Shown here one piece after another: positions 15,419 through 23,245 of a DNA stretch of 43,192 nt (position 1 is the stretch's first letter; each line of letters begins with the position of its first letter). Source of the DNA: Bacteroidaceae bacterium (GTDB lineage Bacteria > Bacteroidota > Bacteroidia > Bacteroidales > Bacteroidaceae); contig JAGBKI010000045.1 of the NCBI GenBank assembly GCA_017933995.1, positions 1 through 43,192 of the forward strand. The letters are read 5' to 3'. The position numbers and the translations under genes were made by a program. The notes under the pieces were generated by a model. The model did not search any database and was not told the origin of the DNA. It saw only the letters and a program-made list of their open reading frames with translations.

Positions 15419-16882
15419 ATGAAGAAAGACTCCCTGCTCGACCTTGTGCGCACCGGCCAGCCGATGACCGGCGGGCAGCAGTTGCGGTTGGCCGCGTCGC
15501 TGTCGGTGCCGGCCATATTGGCGCAGATCAGCACCATCGTGATGGAGTATATCGACGCGGCGATGGTGGGAAGCCTCGGTGCGCAGGCCAGCGCCAGCAT
15601 CGGACTGGTGGCCACCACGACGTGGCTCTTCGGCGGGCTGTGCAGCGGTGTGGCGAGCGGCTTCAGCGTGCAGGTGGCCCACCGCGTCGGGGCGCGCGAC
15701 AACAAGGGCGCGCGCAGTGTGCTGCGCCAGGGCATGACGTCGGCCTTTCTTTTCGGTGCGCTGCTGGCATTGGCCGGGGCGTGCATCGCCCCTTTCCTTC
15801 CCGCCTGGCTGGGCGGCGAGGAGGCCATACGCGCCGACGCCACGCGCTACTTCCTCATCTTCGCGCTGAGCATCCCGTTCGTCTACTTTTTCTACCTGTC
15901 GGCGGGTATGCTGCGCTGTAGCGGCAATATGCTGGTGCCCGCCGTGCTGGGCGTGGGGGCGTGCGCGCTCGACGTGGTAACCAACTTTTTCTTTATCTAT
16001 CCCACGCGCCCGCTTACGCTCCTCGGCACGACGTTCACAATGCCCGGCCTGGGGCTGGGCGTGACGGGCGCGGCACTGGGCAGCGTGGCGGCTTTCACGC
16101 TCAGTGCGGCGGTGATGACCTACTTCCTCGTGGTGCGCTCCAAGGAACTGCGCCTGACGGAGGAGCGCGGCTCGTTCCTGCCCCGTCGCGACGTGGTGGG
16201 GCGGGCGGCCAAAATCGGGCTGCCGATGATGTTGCAGCACACCGTGATGTGCCTGGCGCAGATTCTGACGACGGTCATTGTGGCGCCGCTTGGCATGTTC
16301 GCCATCGCCGCCAACTCGTTCGCCATCACAGCCGAGAGCCTGTGCTACATGCCGGGCTACGGTGTGAGCGACGCGGCCACCACGCTGGTGGGGCAGAGCC
16401 TGGGCGCGGGGCGGCCGGAACTGATGAAACGCTTCGCCTTTGTCACCGTGGGGCTGGGCATGGCCGTGATGACGCTGATGGGCGTCGTGATGTACCTGTG
16501 CGCGCCGCTGATGATGTCGCTGCTCTCGCCCGTGGCCGAAATTCAGACGCTGGGCACGGAGGTGCTGCGCATCGAGGCGTGGGCCGAGCCGATGTTCGCC
16601 GCCGCCATCGTGAGTTACGGCGTGTTCGTCGGCGCGGGCGACACGTTCAAGCCGTCGCTGATGAACCTCTTCTCGATGTGGGCGGTTCGCCTGACGCTGG
16701 CCGCTGCGCTCGCCCCGGTCTACGGGCTGAAGGGCGTGTGGATTGCGATGTGTGTGGAGTTGTGCTTCCGTGGCGCCATCTTCCTCGCGCGGCTGATGTA
16801 CAAGGCTTTCAGCAAGCGCGGGTGGAAGGCGGGGGGTGCTGCGATGCAGCACCAAGCACAACAACAGGACGCCAGGGCTTAG
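15419..16882 (+). CDS. MATE-family efflux transporter
   Basis: This 487-residue inner-membrane antiporter of the MATE family (sodium- or proton-driven export of cationic compounds) has about 12 helices in two homologous halves. Typical features are SVPAILAQISTIVMEYIDAAMVG in the first helices and the second-half counterpart LPMMLQHTVMCLAQILTTVIVAPLG. The loop GYGVSDAATTLVGQSLGAG is characteristic of NorM/DinF-like members. The ATG at 15419 follows a -7 box by 24 bases. The substrate cannot be read from sequence. Confidence 0.88.
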   Translation: MKKDSLLDLVRTGQPMTGGQQLRLAASLSVPAILAQISTIVMEYIDAAMVGSLGAQASASIGLVATTTWLFGGLCSGVASGFSVQVAHRVGARDNKGARSVLRQGMTSAFLFGALLALAGACIAPFLPAWLGGEEAIRADATRYFLIFALSIPFVYFFYLSAGMLRCSGNMLVPAVLGVGACALDVVTNFFFIYPTRPLTLLGTTFTMPGLGLGVTGAALGSVAAFTLSAAVMTYFLVVRSKELRLTEERGSFLPRRDVVGRAAKIGLPMMLQHTVMCLAQILTTVIVAPLGMFAIAANSFAITAESLCYMPGYGVSDAATTLVGQSLGAGRPELMKRFAFVTVGLGMAVMTLMGVVMYLCAPLMMSLLSPVAEIQTLGTEVLRIEAWAEPMFAAAIVSYGVFVGAGDTFKPSLMNLFSMWAVRLTLAAALAPVYGLKGVWIAMCVELCFRGAIFLARLMYKAFSKRGWKAGGAAMQHQAQQQDARA

Positions 16883-16889
16883 CCAAACT

Positions 16890-16923
16890 AAACTTTTAAC
16901 TTTTACCTTTTAACTATTCACTA
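16890..16923. repeat. 7-bp-period repeat before the DUF3737 start
   Basis: Degenerate heptamers AACTTTT, AACTTTT, ACCTTTT, AACTATT and CACTAAA end 9 bases before ATG 16933. The last two units recur before the obgE and pgeF starts. Confidence 0.8.
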
Positions 16924-16932
16924 AAAAGAGAT

Positions 16933-17787
16933 ATGACTTTGATTGAGAACAAGGAGTACGGCGGCGAGCGTCCGCTGTACTGCCAGCAAGACCTCCACCT
17001 AAAGAACGTCACCATCCACGCCGGCGAGAGCGGCATCAAGGAGTGCAAGAACATCCTTTGCGAGGACTGCACCTTTGAGGGCAAGTACCCGCTGTGGAAC
17101 ACCGACCATTTCGTTGTGCGCCGCTGCAAGTTCGAGGAGACGGCGCGCGCCGCCCTGTGGTACTCGCGCGATCTGGAAATGGCCGACACGCTCGTCGAGG
17201 CGCCCAAGATGTTCCGCGATATGCAGAAACTCTCGCTCACCAACGTGGAACTGCCCAACGCCCTCGAAACGCTGTGGCACTGCCGCGACATACGCCTGAA
17301 GGACTGCAAGGTGAAGAAGGGCGACTACATCATGATGTTCTGCGACGGCATCGAGGTGGACCACTGCCACATTCAGGGCAACTACAGTTTCCAGTACAGC
17401 CGCAACATTGTTATCCGCAACAGCGTGCTCGACACGAAGGACGCTTTTTGGGAGACGGACAACTGCACGGTCTACGATTCCACCATCTCGGGCGAGTTCC
17501 TGGCTTGGAACAGCCGCAACCTGCGCCTTGTGCGCTGCCACATACGCGGTACGCAGCCACTGTGTTACTGTGACGGGCTGGTGCTGGAGGACTGCACTTT
17601 CGACCCCGACAGCGACCTGGCTTTCGAGTACAGCGACGTGCACGCCACGGTGCGCAGCCACATCCACAGCGTGAAGAACCCGCGCCACGGCTCCATCCGT
17701 GCGTTCAGCTACGGCGAAATCATCCTCGACGACAACATCAAAGCGCCCGCCGACTGCACCATCGAACGCCTGCCTTACGACGCATAA
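16933..17787 (+). CDS. DUF3737 right-handed beta-helix protein
   Basis: This 284-residue cytoplasmic protein has no signal peptide. Short Cys/Asp/Asn-rich repeats (CEDCTFEGKYPLWNT, RRCKFEETARAALWYS, KDCKVKKGDYIMMFC and others, about 20-23 residues each) match DUF3737. This is a family of parallel beta-helix proteins of unknown biochemical role. Ladders of aromatic and acidic residues suggest ligand binding along one face of the helix. The gene lies 50 bp after the MATE gene and 27 bp before the MalY-type lyase, so it is probably in that transcript. Confidence 0.82.
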   Translation: MTLIENKEYGGERPLYCQQDLHLKNVTIHAGESGIKECKNILCEDCTFEGKYPLWNTDHFVVRRCKFEETARAALWYSRDLEMADTLVEAPKMFRDMQKLSLTNVELPNALETLWHCRDIRLKDCKVKKGDYIMMFCDGIEVDHCHIQGNYSFQYSRNIVIRNSVLDTKDAFWETDNCTVYDSTISGEFLAWNSRNLRLVRCHIRGTQPLCYCDGLVLEDCTFDPDSDLAFEYSDVHATVRSHIHSVKNPRHGSIRAFSYGEIILDDNIKAPADCTIERLPYDA

Positions 17788-17814
17788 TAACACAACCTGC
17801 AATCCCCAAACGTT

Positions 17815-18984
17815 ATGCCCTACAACTTTGATGAAATGACGCATCGGCGCGGCACAGACTGCGCCAAGTGGGACGAGACCGCCGAGGAGGTTATCCCCCT
17901 CTGGGTGGCCGATATGGACTTCCGCGCCCCGCAGCCCGTCATCGATGCCCTGCGCCGCCGCGTGGAGCATGGCATTTTCGGCTATGCCCACGTGCCGCAA
18001 GCCTATTTTGACGCCGTGTGTTCGTGGTTCCATCGTCGTCACAACTGGACGGTACGTCCCGAGGAAATCATCTACACTACGGGCGTCATCCCTGCGCTGG
18101 CCGCTGCGCTGCGCGCCGTGACACTGCCTGGCGAAAAGGTTCTGTTGCAAACGCCAGTCTACAACTGCTTCTTTTCCAGCCTGCGCAACGCGGGCTGCGA
18201 GGCACTCGACTCACCGCTGCTCTATGGCGCGGACAGCCGCTACACCATCGACTTTGCCGATTTCGAGCGCAAAGCAGCTGATCCGCGCTGCACGGCGTTC
18301 CTGCTCTGCAACCCGCATAACCCAGCTGGGCGTGTCTGGACGGACGACGAACTGCGCCGTCTCGGCGACATCTGCCAGCGCCACGGCGTGCGTGTCATCG
18401 CCGACGAAATCCACTGCGAACTCGTCATGCCTGGCCATACATTCCGCCCGTTCGCCTCGCTTGACGCCCCTTGGGCACGCGAGGCCGTAACGCTCAACTC
18501 GCCCACCAAGAACTTCAACATCGCAGGCTTGCAGGTGGCCAATATCATCACGCCCGACCCGCTGCTGCGCCGTCGCATCGACCGTGCCATCAACCTCCAC
18601 GAGACGTGCGACCTTAACGCTTTCGCCGCCGACGCGCTCATCGCGGCCTACAACGAGAGCGAGAACTGGCTTGTGCAGCTCAACGCCTACCTTTGGGACA
18701 ACTATCGGTACTTGCAGGATTTCGTGGCGCACGAACTGCCGCAATGCCGCCTCACCGTGCTTGAGGGCACTTACCTCGCTTGGCTCGACGTGCGCCCATT
18801 GGGCATCCCCACGCGCCGTATTGAGGCCGCGCTCAAGGCCCGGCAGAAGGTGTGGGTGAACAGCGGCACGCTCTATGGCACAGAGGGATTCCTGCGCATC
18901 AACCTCGCCACGCAGCGTTCTCGCCTCGCCGAAGGACTGCGTCGTATGGCCGAAGGGCTGCGCGAACTCTCGGCACAGGGATAA
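17815..18984 (+). CDS. MalY/PatB-type PLP cystathionine beta-lyase
   Basis: This 389-residue fold-type I PLP enzyme of the MalY/PatB group releases homocysteine, pyruvate and ammonia from cystathionine; some members do other C-S lyase or transaminase chemistry. It has the family N-terminus (YNFDEMTHRRGTDCAKWD, IPLWVADMDF), the cofactor contact region CNPHNPAGRVW, the Asp that contacts the pyridine nitrogen in VIADEIHCEL, and the Schiff-base lysine in LNSPTKNFNIAGLQ. The C-terminal domain has SGTLYGTEGFLRINLA with the carboxylate-binding Arg. It is the last gene of the plus-strand group and ends in a large terminator shared with the convergent GNAT gene. Confidence 0.9.
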   Translation: MPYNFDEMTHRRGTDCAKWDETAEEVIPLWVADMDFRAPQPVIDALRRRVEHGIFGYAHVPQAYFDAVCSWFHRRHNWTVRPEEIIYTTGVIPALAAALRAVTLPGEKVLLQTPVYNCFFSSLRNAGCEALDSPLLYGADSRYTIDFADFERKAADPRCTAFLLCNPHNPAGRVWTDDELRRLGDICQRHGVRVIADEIHCELVMPGHTFRPFASLDAPWAREAVTLNSPTKNFNIAGLQVANIITPDPLLRRRIDRAINLHETCDLNAFAADALIAAYNESENWLVQLNAYLWDNYRYLQDFVAHELPQCRLTVLEGTYLAWLDVRPLGIPTRRIEAALKARQKVWVNSGTLYGTEGFLRINLATQRSRLAEGLRRMAEGLRELSAQG

Positions 18985-19009
18985 GCCCACCCATTTCAGC
19001 CTCCTACAA

Positions 19010-19090
19010 ATTCGCGACCCGTTTGCGCCTTGTCCGTGCGCTTTTTGAGCGCCATACGGAAGGATGCAAACGGGTCGCGAATGTTTTTAT
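19010..19090. terminator. Large bidirectional terminator
   Basis: A 17-bp perfect stem (19010-19026 with 19066-19082; ATTCGCGACCCGTTTGC) encloses a 39-nt insert with its own hairpin (GCGCT/AGCGC). TGTTTTTAT follows. It separates convergent genes. Confidence 0.85.
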
Positions 19091-19113
19091 TCCCCTAAGA
19101 AGTAACGGGATGC

Positions 19114-19629
19114 TTACAGCGCGAGCCTCTTGTAAAAGATTTCAACATCGTCCCAGCCATCGCCAGAAAAGCGATAATGGGGCAGCGTGCCTGCATGGGC
19201 ATAGCCCGCGCGGCGGAAAAGGCCAAGGGCAGCGGCGTTGGTGGCGGCAACGAGGGCGGTGAGCGTGTGGAGGCCGAGACGGCGGCACGCGGTGTCCTCA
19301 AGCAGGCGCAGCGTTTCGAGGGCGTATCCCCTACCCCGCTCCTCCGGGAGCACGGCGACGCCCACCTCGGCGTGGGCGTTGAGCGCATCAATGACCGTCA
19401 GGTCGGCCAGTGCCACGGGCGCGCCGTCGCCGGTGCGCACGGCCACCAGTCGCAACTCGCCTGACGTGAGCGGGTCGGCGGCGGGAGTTTCGAGGTAGCG
19501 CCGCACGTCGTAGCGCGACACGGGGGTGCGCACGGCGGACTGCGCGCTCACGTCGGGCGTGTTCTCCATGGCGTAGACCAGTTCGAGGTCTTCGGGTTCG
19601 AGGGCGCGGAGGCGGAGGGGGGAGGTCAT
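19114..19629 (-). CDS. GNAT-family N-acetyltransferase
   Basis: This 171-residue protein resembles the RimJ/RimL/SpeG group of acetyl-CoA-dependent acetyltransferases. The start RLRALEPEDLELVYAMENTP is the usual first strand and helix. The CoA-binding loop is EVGVAVLPEERGRGYALETL (R/Q-x-x-G-x-G/A pattern), followed by LTALVAATNAAALGLFRRAGY. ATG 19629 is chosen over an adjacent TTG at 19632. The acceptor (protein N-terminus, polyamine or small molecule) is unknown. It is the distal gene after the glycosyltransferase, separated by an inverted repeat. Confidence 0.82.
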   Translation of the reverse strand: MTSPLRLRALEPEDLELVYAMENTPDVSAQSAVRTPVSRYDVRRYLETPAADPLTSGELRLVAVRTGDGAPVALADLTVIDALNAHAEVGVAVLPEERGRGYALETLRLLEDTACRRLGLHTLTALVAATNAAALGLFRRAGYAHAGTLPHYRFSGDGWDDVEIFYKRLAL

Positions 19630-19657
19630 CAATCTTATATATTACTACGTCGTATTT

Positions 19658-19757
19658 AGTAGTTAAGTAGATAGTAGTTAAGCCGAATGTCAAAACAAGC
19701 GGCAAGCAAGGCGTTATCGTAACGGCTTAACTACTTCACTACTTATCTACTTTGTTA
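19658..19757. repeat. Inverted pair of short tandem repeats, GT2-GNAT junction
   Basis: The left arm (19658-19684) and right arm (19723-19757) are inverted and share AGTAGTTAAGCCG exactly. The right arm is four 8-bp units (CTTAACTA, CTTCACTA, CTTATCTA, CTTTGTTA). The core of about 38 bp is not palindromic. Confidence 0.85.
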
Positions 19758-19772
19758 CTTCCGACACTTCTG

Positions 19773-20954
19773 TTATAGCCCTCCCGCCCCGTGCGTCACG
19801 ATGCGCCGCAGCGCGGGGTCGAAGAGGGCGAGGCGCACACGCCCAGCGGCTTTCTTGAGGTTGCGGATGATGGCGGAGGGGGCGCAGTCGGCGGTGTCGA
19901 AGACGGCAAGTTCGCAATCATCCAGCGCACCGGCGGGCAGCGTGTCGCCGTCACGGAGCGTGGTGACATCGGCAGGCTGTAGGCGCAGTCCGTCGGCCTC
20001 GGCCACGGCGGCGGCCTCCAGGAAGTGCGTGCCGACGAAACGGGCGGGAACGGGCTGCGGGGCATTGCCACTACGCGACAGGCGGTAGCGCAGGTCGGCC
20101 CACCTGCCATGCAGCCAGCCCTTGGCCGCAGTGGCCCAGATGGCGGCGGCGATGAACGGGCGCAGCCAGAAGGCGTAGCGTGGGTAGTGCTTGCGCAGGA
20201 AGATGAGCATCGCGCCGTAGAAGACGTGCGCGTAGCGGTAGGTGGTCTTGTTGGTGCTCTCGCCCTTGAAATGCACGAGGTCGGCTGGCACGTACCAATT
20301 GGTCTTGCCCTCCTGCATCAGGCGGTAGGACAGGTCGATGTCCTCGCCGTACATGAAGTAGTCGGGGTCGAACCAGTCGCCGCGCCCGTCATTCCGCACC
20401 ATCATGCACGCGCCGCTCACCACTTCGGTCTCGTGGGGCGCGTCGTTGGGCAGGTAGCCCATATAGTAGTGGCCGAAGCGGCGCGAGCGGGGATAGAGCG
20501 CGGTCAGCCCGGCCATCTTGCAGAACGCCGTCCAGGGCGTGGGCAGCCCGCGACGCGACTCGGGCGCGAAAGTGCCGTCGTCGTTCGTCATGCTGACGCC
20601 CACCGCCCCCACGTCGGGATGGGCGTCGGCAAAGGCCAGCAGGCGGGCGGGCAGGTGCTCGGAGGGCAGCGTGTCGGGGTTGAGGAAGAGGATGTAGTCG
20701 CCCTTGGCCCGGCGCGCGGCGAGGTTGTTGGCGCGCCCGAAACCGAGGTTCTCCTGCTGCGGCAGGTGGTGCACCTGCGGGAAGTCCTTGGCGGGGAACA
20801 ACGCTGCGAGACGCTCCGCCGAACCGTCGGTGCTGGCGTTGTCGACGACAAACACCTCCAGCCCGCCCGCCACCTCGGCACGGAGCAGGGCGCGCACGGC
20901 CACGGCGGTGAAGGCCGCCACGTTGTAGTTCACGATGATGACGCTCAGTCGCAC
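19773..20954 (-). CDS. Family 2 glycosyltransferase
   Basis: This 393-residue GT-A enzyme has SVIIVNYNV, VFVVDNASTDGS (nucleotide site), the DxD-like LFLNPDTL, ESRRGLPTPW and the acceptor/base region FMYGEDIDLSYR. It resembles rhamnosyl- or other sugar transferases that extend cell-surface glycans. A hydrophobic segment near 270 may hold it at the membrane. The C-terminal 100 residues are less conserved. The start is GTG 20954, overlapping the stop of the preceding membrane-protein gene by 10 bp, so translation is probably coupled. Confidence 0.87.
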   Translation of the reverse strand: MRLSVIIVNYNVAAFTAVAVRALLRAEVAGGLEVFVVDNASTDGSAERLAALFPAKDFPQVHHLPQQENLGFGRANNLAARRAKGDYILFLNPDTLPSEHLPARLLAFADAHPDVGAVGVSMTNDDGTFAPESRRGLPTPWTAFCKMAGLTALYPRSRRFGHYYMGYLPNDAPHETEVVSGACMMVRNDGRGDWFDPDYFMYGEDIDLSYRLMQEGKTNWYVPADLVHFKGESTNKTTYRYAHVFYGAMLIFLRKHYPRYAFWLRPFIAAAIWATAAKGWLHGRWADLRYRLSRSGNAPQPVPARFVGTHFLEAAAVAEADGLRLQPADVTTLRDGDTLPAGALDDCELAVFDTADCAPSAIIRNLKKAAGRVRLALFDPALRRIVTHGAGGL

Positions 20955-21382
20955 GGCTCGTCGTCTTTATGGGTGAGGGTGTCGCACTCGCGCTGCGTGG
21001 GCACGCAGAACAGCGCGGCGATGATGGAAATCATCAGGGCGTAGTGGGCAGTCTGGCTTTGCAGCGTGGCGTAGTATACAAAGAGTTCCACGAACACGCA
21101 GAGGCCGACGACGGCGGTGCGCACCGCCGCCCACCTGCCGTAGGCCGCCTCGCCGCGCGCCTTGAGGTCGGCGGCGGGACGGGCGAAGCGCATCAAACGC
21201 AGCGCGCCCCACGTGCCGCCCATACACAGCGCGGCGCACACGACGTCGAGAACGTACTGCACCTGCGGCTGCCCGCCGAGGTAGCCCGTGGGCAGCACGC
21301 CCTTCTCGCACAGCGCGAAGAAGGCCGCCGCGCCCACCGCCGTCAGCGCAAACGCGAGTTGGTTATATCGGAGATTTGACAT
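20945..21382 (-). CDS. Small multi-pass membrane protein, unknown function
   Basis: I do not recognise a family. The 145-residue product has about four hydrophobic segments (LAFALTAVGAAAFFALC; VQYVLDVVCAALCMGGTW; VRTAVVGLCVFVELFVYYA; ALMISIIAALFCV), a short basic loop between the second and third, and an acidic tail. The ATG at 21382 follows recR by 65 bp. The 3' end overlaps the glycosyltransferase start by 10 bp, so the two products may work together. Confidence 0.7.
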   Translation of the reverse strand: MSNLRYNQLAFALTAVGAAAFFALCEKGVLPTGYLGGQPQVQYVLDVVCAALCMGGTWGALRLMRFARPAADLKARGEAAYGRWAAVRTAVVGLCVFVELFVYYATLQSQTAHYALMISIIAALFCVPTQRECDTLTHKDDEPCD

Positions 21383-21393
21383 TGGCGTTTTCT

Positions 21394-21430
21394 ATAAACT
21401 CTAAGAAATCTAAAGTCTCTAAGAACTCTA
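21394..21430. repeat. 9-bp-period tandem repeat upstream of the membrane-protein gene
   Basis: Four degenerate units of the type AACTCTAAG lie between recR and the next gene, a few bases before its start codon on the minus strand. No inverted partner is visible. Confidence 0.7.
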
Positions 21431-21447
21431 AGAGTCCTCCCAGCCCC

Positions 21448-22056
21448 CTACCCCATCTTGACGCGCGCGGCCAGCGCACGCCCCAGGGTGGCTTCGTCGG
21501 TGTATTCGAGGTCATCGCCCACGCTGATGCCTCGGGCGAGCGTGGTCAGCAGCACATCCGCCCCGGCCAGGCGGCGCGAGATGTAGAAGCCCGTGGTGTC
21601 GCCCTCCATTGTGGGGCTGAGGGCGAAAATCACCTCGCGCACACCGCCCGCCTCCACGCGTTCCACGAGGCTCTGTATCTCAAGGTCGGCAGGCCCGATG
21701 CCGTCCATCGGCGAGATGACACCGCCCAGGACGTGGTAGAGGCCGCGATACTGCCCCGTGTTTTCGATGCTCAGCACACCGCTCACGGTCTCCACCACGC
21801 ACACCGTGGAGGCGTCGCGGCGCGGATCGGCGCAGATGCCGCAGGTGTCCGTGTCGCTCAGGTTGTGGCACACGTGGCAGCGCTTCACACCGTCGCGCAG
21901 CCCCGTCAGACTGTCGGCCAGCGCGCGCACGGCGGCACTGTCCTGGCGCAGCAGGTGGAGCGACAGGCGCAACGCGGTCTTGCGCCCTATGCCCGGCAGT
22001 TTTGCAATCTCCGAAACAGCCCGTTCAAGGAGTTGTGAGGGATATGTGTCCGTCAA
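21448..22056 (-). CDS. recR: Recombination mediator protein RecR
   Basis: RecR works with RecO and RecF to load RecA at gaps. This full-length 202-residue protein has an N-terminal helix-hairpin-helix ([20 protein letters not shown]), a four-cysteine zinc site ([16 protein letters not shown]), a Toprim domain ([14 protein letters not shown] to [18 protein letters not shown]) and the C-terminal Walker-B-like end. The start is TTG 22056, because no ATG or GTG fits and a TGA lies in frame just upstream. The promoter is supplied by a tandem hairpin repeat. Confidence 0.95.
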   Translation of the reverse strand: MTDTYPSQLLERAVSEIAKLPGIGRKTALRLSLHLLRQDSAAVRALADSLTGLRDGVKRCHVCHNLSDTDTCGICADPRRDASTVCVVETVSGVLSIENTGQYRGLYHVLGGVISPMDGIGPADLEIQSLVERVEAGGVREVIFALSPTMEGDTTGFYISRRLAGADVLLTTLARGISVGDDLEYTDEATLGRALAARVKMG

Positions 22057-22085
22057 GGTCTTATTCGGTCAATCTAAAATTCTGG

Positions 22086-22240
22086 TGCAAAGATACTGCA
22101 AGGCGAGCGCAGAGAAAAGGGAGCGTAGCGGAATTTTCTCTGCCGAGCCGCAGCGTATCTTCGCTTAAAGGCAAAGATACTGCAAGGCGAGCGCAGAGAA
22201 AAGGGAGCGTAGCGGAATTTTCTCTGCCGAGCCGCAGCGC
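22086..22240. repeat. Tandem hairpin repeat carrying recR promoters
   Basis: Two copies, 84 bp apart, of a block beginning GCAAAGATACTGCAAGGCGA, each with the hairpin GCAGAGAAAA/TTTTCTCTGC. On the minus strand each copy ends in TATCTTTG (22088-22095 and 22172-22179), a perfect -7 box. The nearer box is 32 bp from the recR start codon. Confidence 0.85.
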
Positions 22241-22397
22241 GGGGTACATTAGACGACAGGCAGGTTGTGAGACGCTGGAAGCGTCTCCCCCTCTGTAATC
22301 GCGGGTTCGCGAAGTGTAACGACGCGAACCTGCGACCAGCGGAGACGGTATTACGGACGCCTTTGCGTCCCCCACGACGGGAACGGGCAACCCAAAA

Positions 22398-22506
22398 CGC
22401 CCGTGGGGCACGCTTCCAGCGTGCATTCAACTGCTGGCACCTGCCGCAGGTGCGCTCCATTACATTCCGCGTACCTGCGGTTACAGAAAGGAAGACGCTT
22501 TCAGCA
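22398..22506. repeat. Hairpin-rich repeat module, copy 2
   Basis: Same order and orientation of hairpins as 15068-15179. The final hairpin (GACGCTTTCAGC) has lost its 3' half. Confidence 0.85.
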
Positions 22507-22588
22507 TTTTTCGCACAGTTTGCAGACCCGAAAATCCCAACTTCCGCCCCATCAAATCCCTCCATACCCATACAAAAAGTTTCTACAC

Positions 22589-22696
22589 CCACACAAATCT
22601 GCAAACTAAGGCTTAATTTGTACAAACTAAGGCTTAATTTCGCCAAACTTAGGCTTAGTTTGTATAAACTTAGGCTTAATTTACAGATTTGCGTGG
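22589..22696. repeat. Array of four near-palindromic 20-22 bp units
   Basis: Units are of the type AAACTAAGGCTTAATTTGTA. The array is bracketed by inverted 13-bp arms (CCACACAAATCTG and CAGATTTGCGTGG, 12 of 13 complementary). A related four-unit array lies at 41452-41549. Confidence 0.85.
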
Positions 22697-22925
22697 ATAT
22701 AGACAGGAATTAAGCCGCAACATACACGTTTCAGCCCACAGCCGCTACGATTTTCGTCGCATCACACACGAAGTGCTCAAGAGAGAAGACGGTTTCGGAA
22801 GCCGCAATGCGTCTGCTGGGAGTGTTTTCCGCGAATTTTATGCTTTTTCCGGCCAAAAGTCTGGCCAAGCCCAAAAGCCCTGCGCTTTTGCACAGCATTT
22901 CCGAAAAGGAACTACAACATTACAT

Positions 22926-22998
22926 CGCGGAGTGGAGCAGTTGGCAGCTCGCCAGGCTCATAACCTTGAGGTAACCGGTTCGATTCCGGTCGCCGCAA
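22926..22998 (+). tRNA. Initiator tRNA-fMet (CAT)
   Basis: It starts CGCGGAG with the C1-A72 mismatch of initiators, the D arm has the A11-U24 pair, and the anticodon loop is CTCATAA. The T arm is ACCGG TTCGATT CCGGT; discriminator A; CCA is not encoded. Two further mismatches are present: A6-G67 in the acceptor stem and C28-U42 in the anticodon stem. It lies just upstream of a terminator. Confidence 0.88.
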
Positions 22999-23012
22999 CA
23001 ACGCATCGCGAA

Positions 23013-23051
23013 AAAGGCTTACCCCAAACGGCAAGCCTTTCTTTTTTTTCC
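23013..23051 (+). terminator. Intrinsic terminator of tRNA-fMet
   Basis: AAAGGCTT (23013-23020) pairs with AAGCCTTT (23033-23040), followed by C and nine T. Confidence 0.88.
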
Positions 23052-23133
23052 TTCAGAAAGCGTACGAGGAGCTACTGCAAGCGACGCTTTTTTTTTAAGG
23101 CTTTTAACGGCGGCGTAATCCGCTCTTTTTTCG

Positions 23134-23141
23134 TATCTTTG
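23134..23141 (+). promoter_or_regulatory. -7 box upstream of the small outer-membrane protein
   Basis: TATCTTTG matches TAnnTTTG, 104 bp before the start codon. No clear -33 element. Confidence 0.45.
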
Positions 23142-23245
23142 CCTCAAAGCGAAGCCACGCCGCTGTACTGGCGGCGAGGCCGCGAACTCGACCGTCCATT
23201 CGCAAACCAAACTACAATCATTCATTAACTATCACCCACAGCACG

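Larger units (their letters stand above)
22057..22925. other. 869-bp gene-free island of hairpin repeats
   Basis: It runs from recR to the initiator tRNA. It contains a promoter-bearing tandem repeat (22086-22240), single hairpins at 22269-22287, 22301-22333 and 22355-22370, copy 2 of the hairpin module (22398-22506) and a palindromic array (22589-22696). I see nothing interpretable in 22697-22925 and no gene anywhere in it. Confidence 0.75.

Noticed and set aside
15191-16864. 557-codon minus-strand frame opposite the MATE gene
   Set aside because: His/Arg/Gln-rich antisense shadow with no motif or start signal; the MATE reading is convincing.
22589-22696. CRISPR array
   Set aside because: Units are adjacent, themselves palindromic and without unique spacers; no cas genes are nearby.
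22061-22713. Several small open frames in the island before initiator tRNA
   Set aside because: They translate the hairpin repeats, and similar peptides recur from the repeat copies rather than from conserved proteins.
22689-23228. 179-codon open frame across the initiator tRNA
   Set aside because: It contains the typical false translation of an initiator tRNA (EQLAARQAHNLEVTGSIPV).
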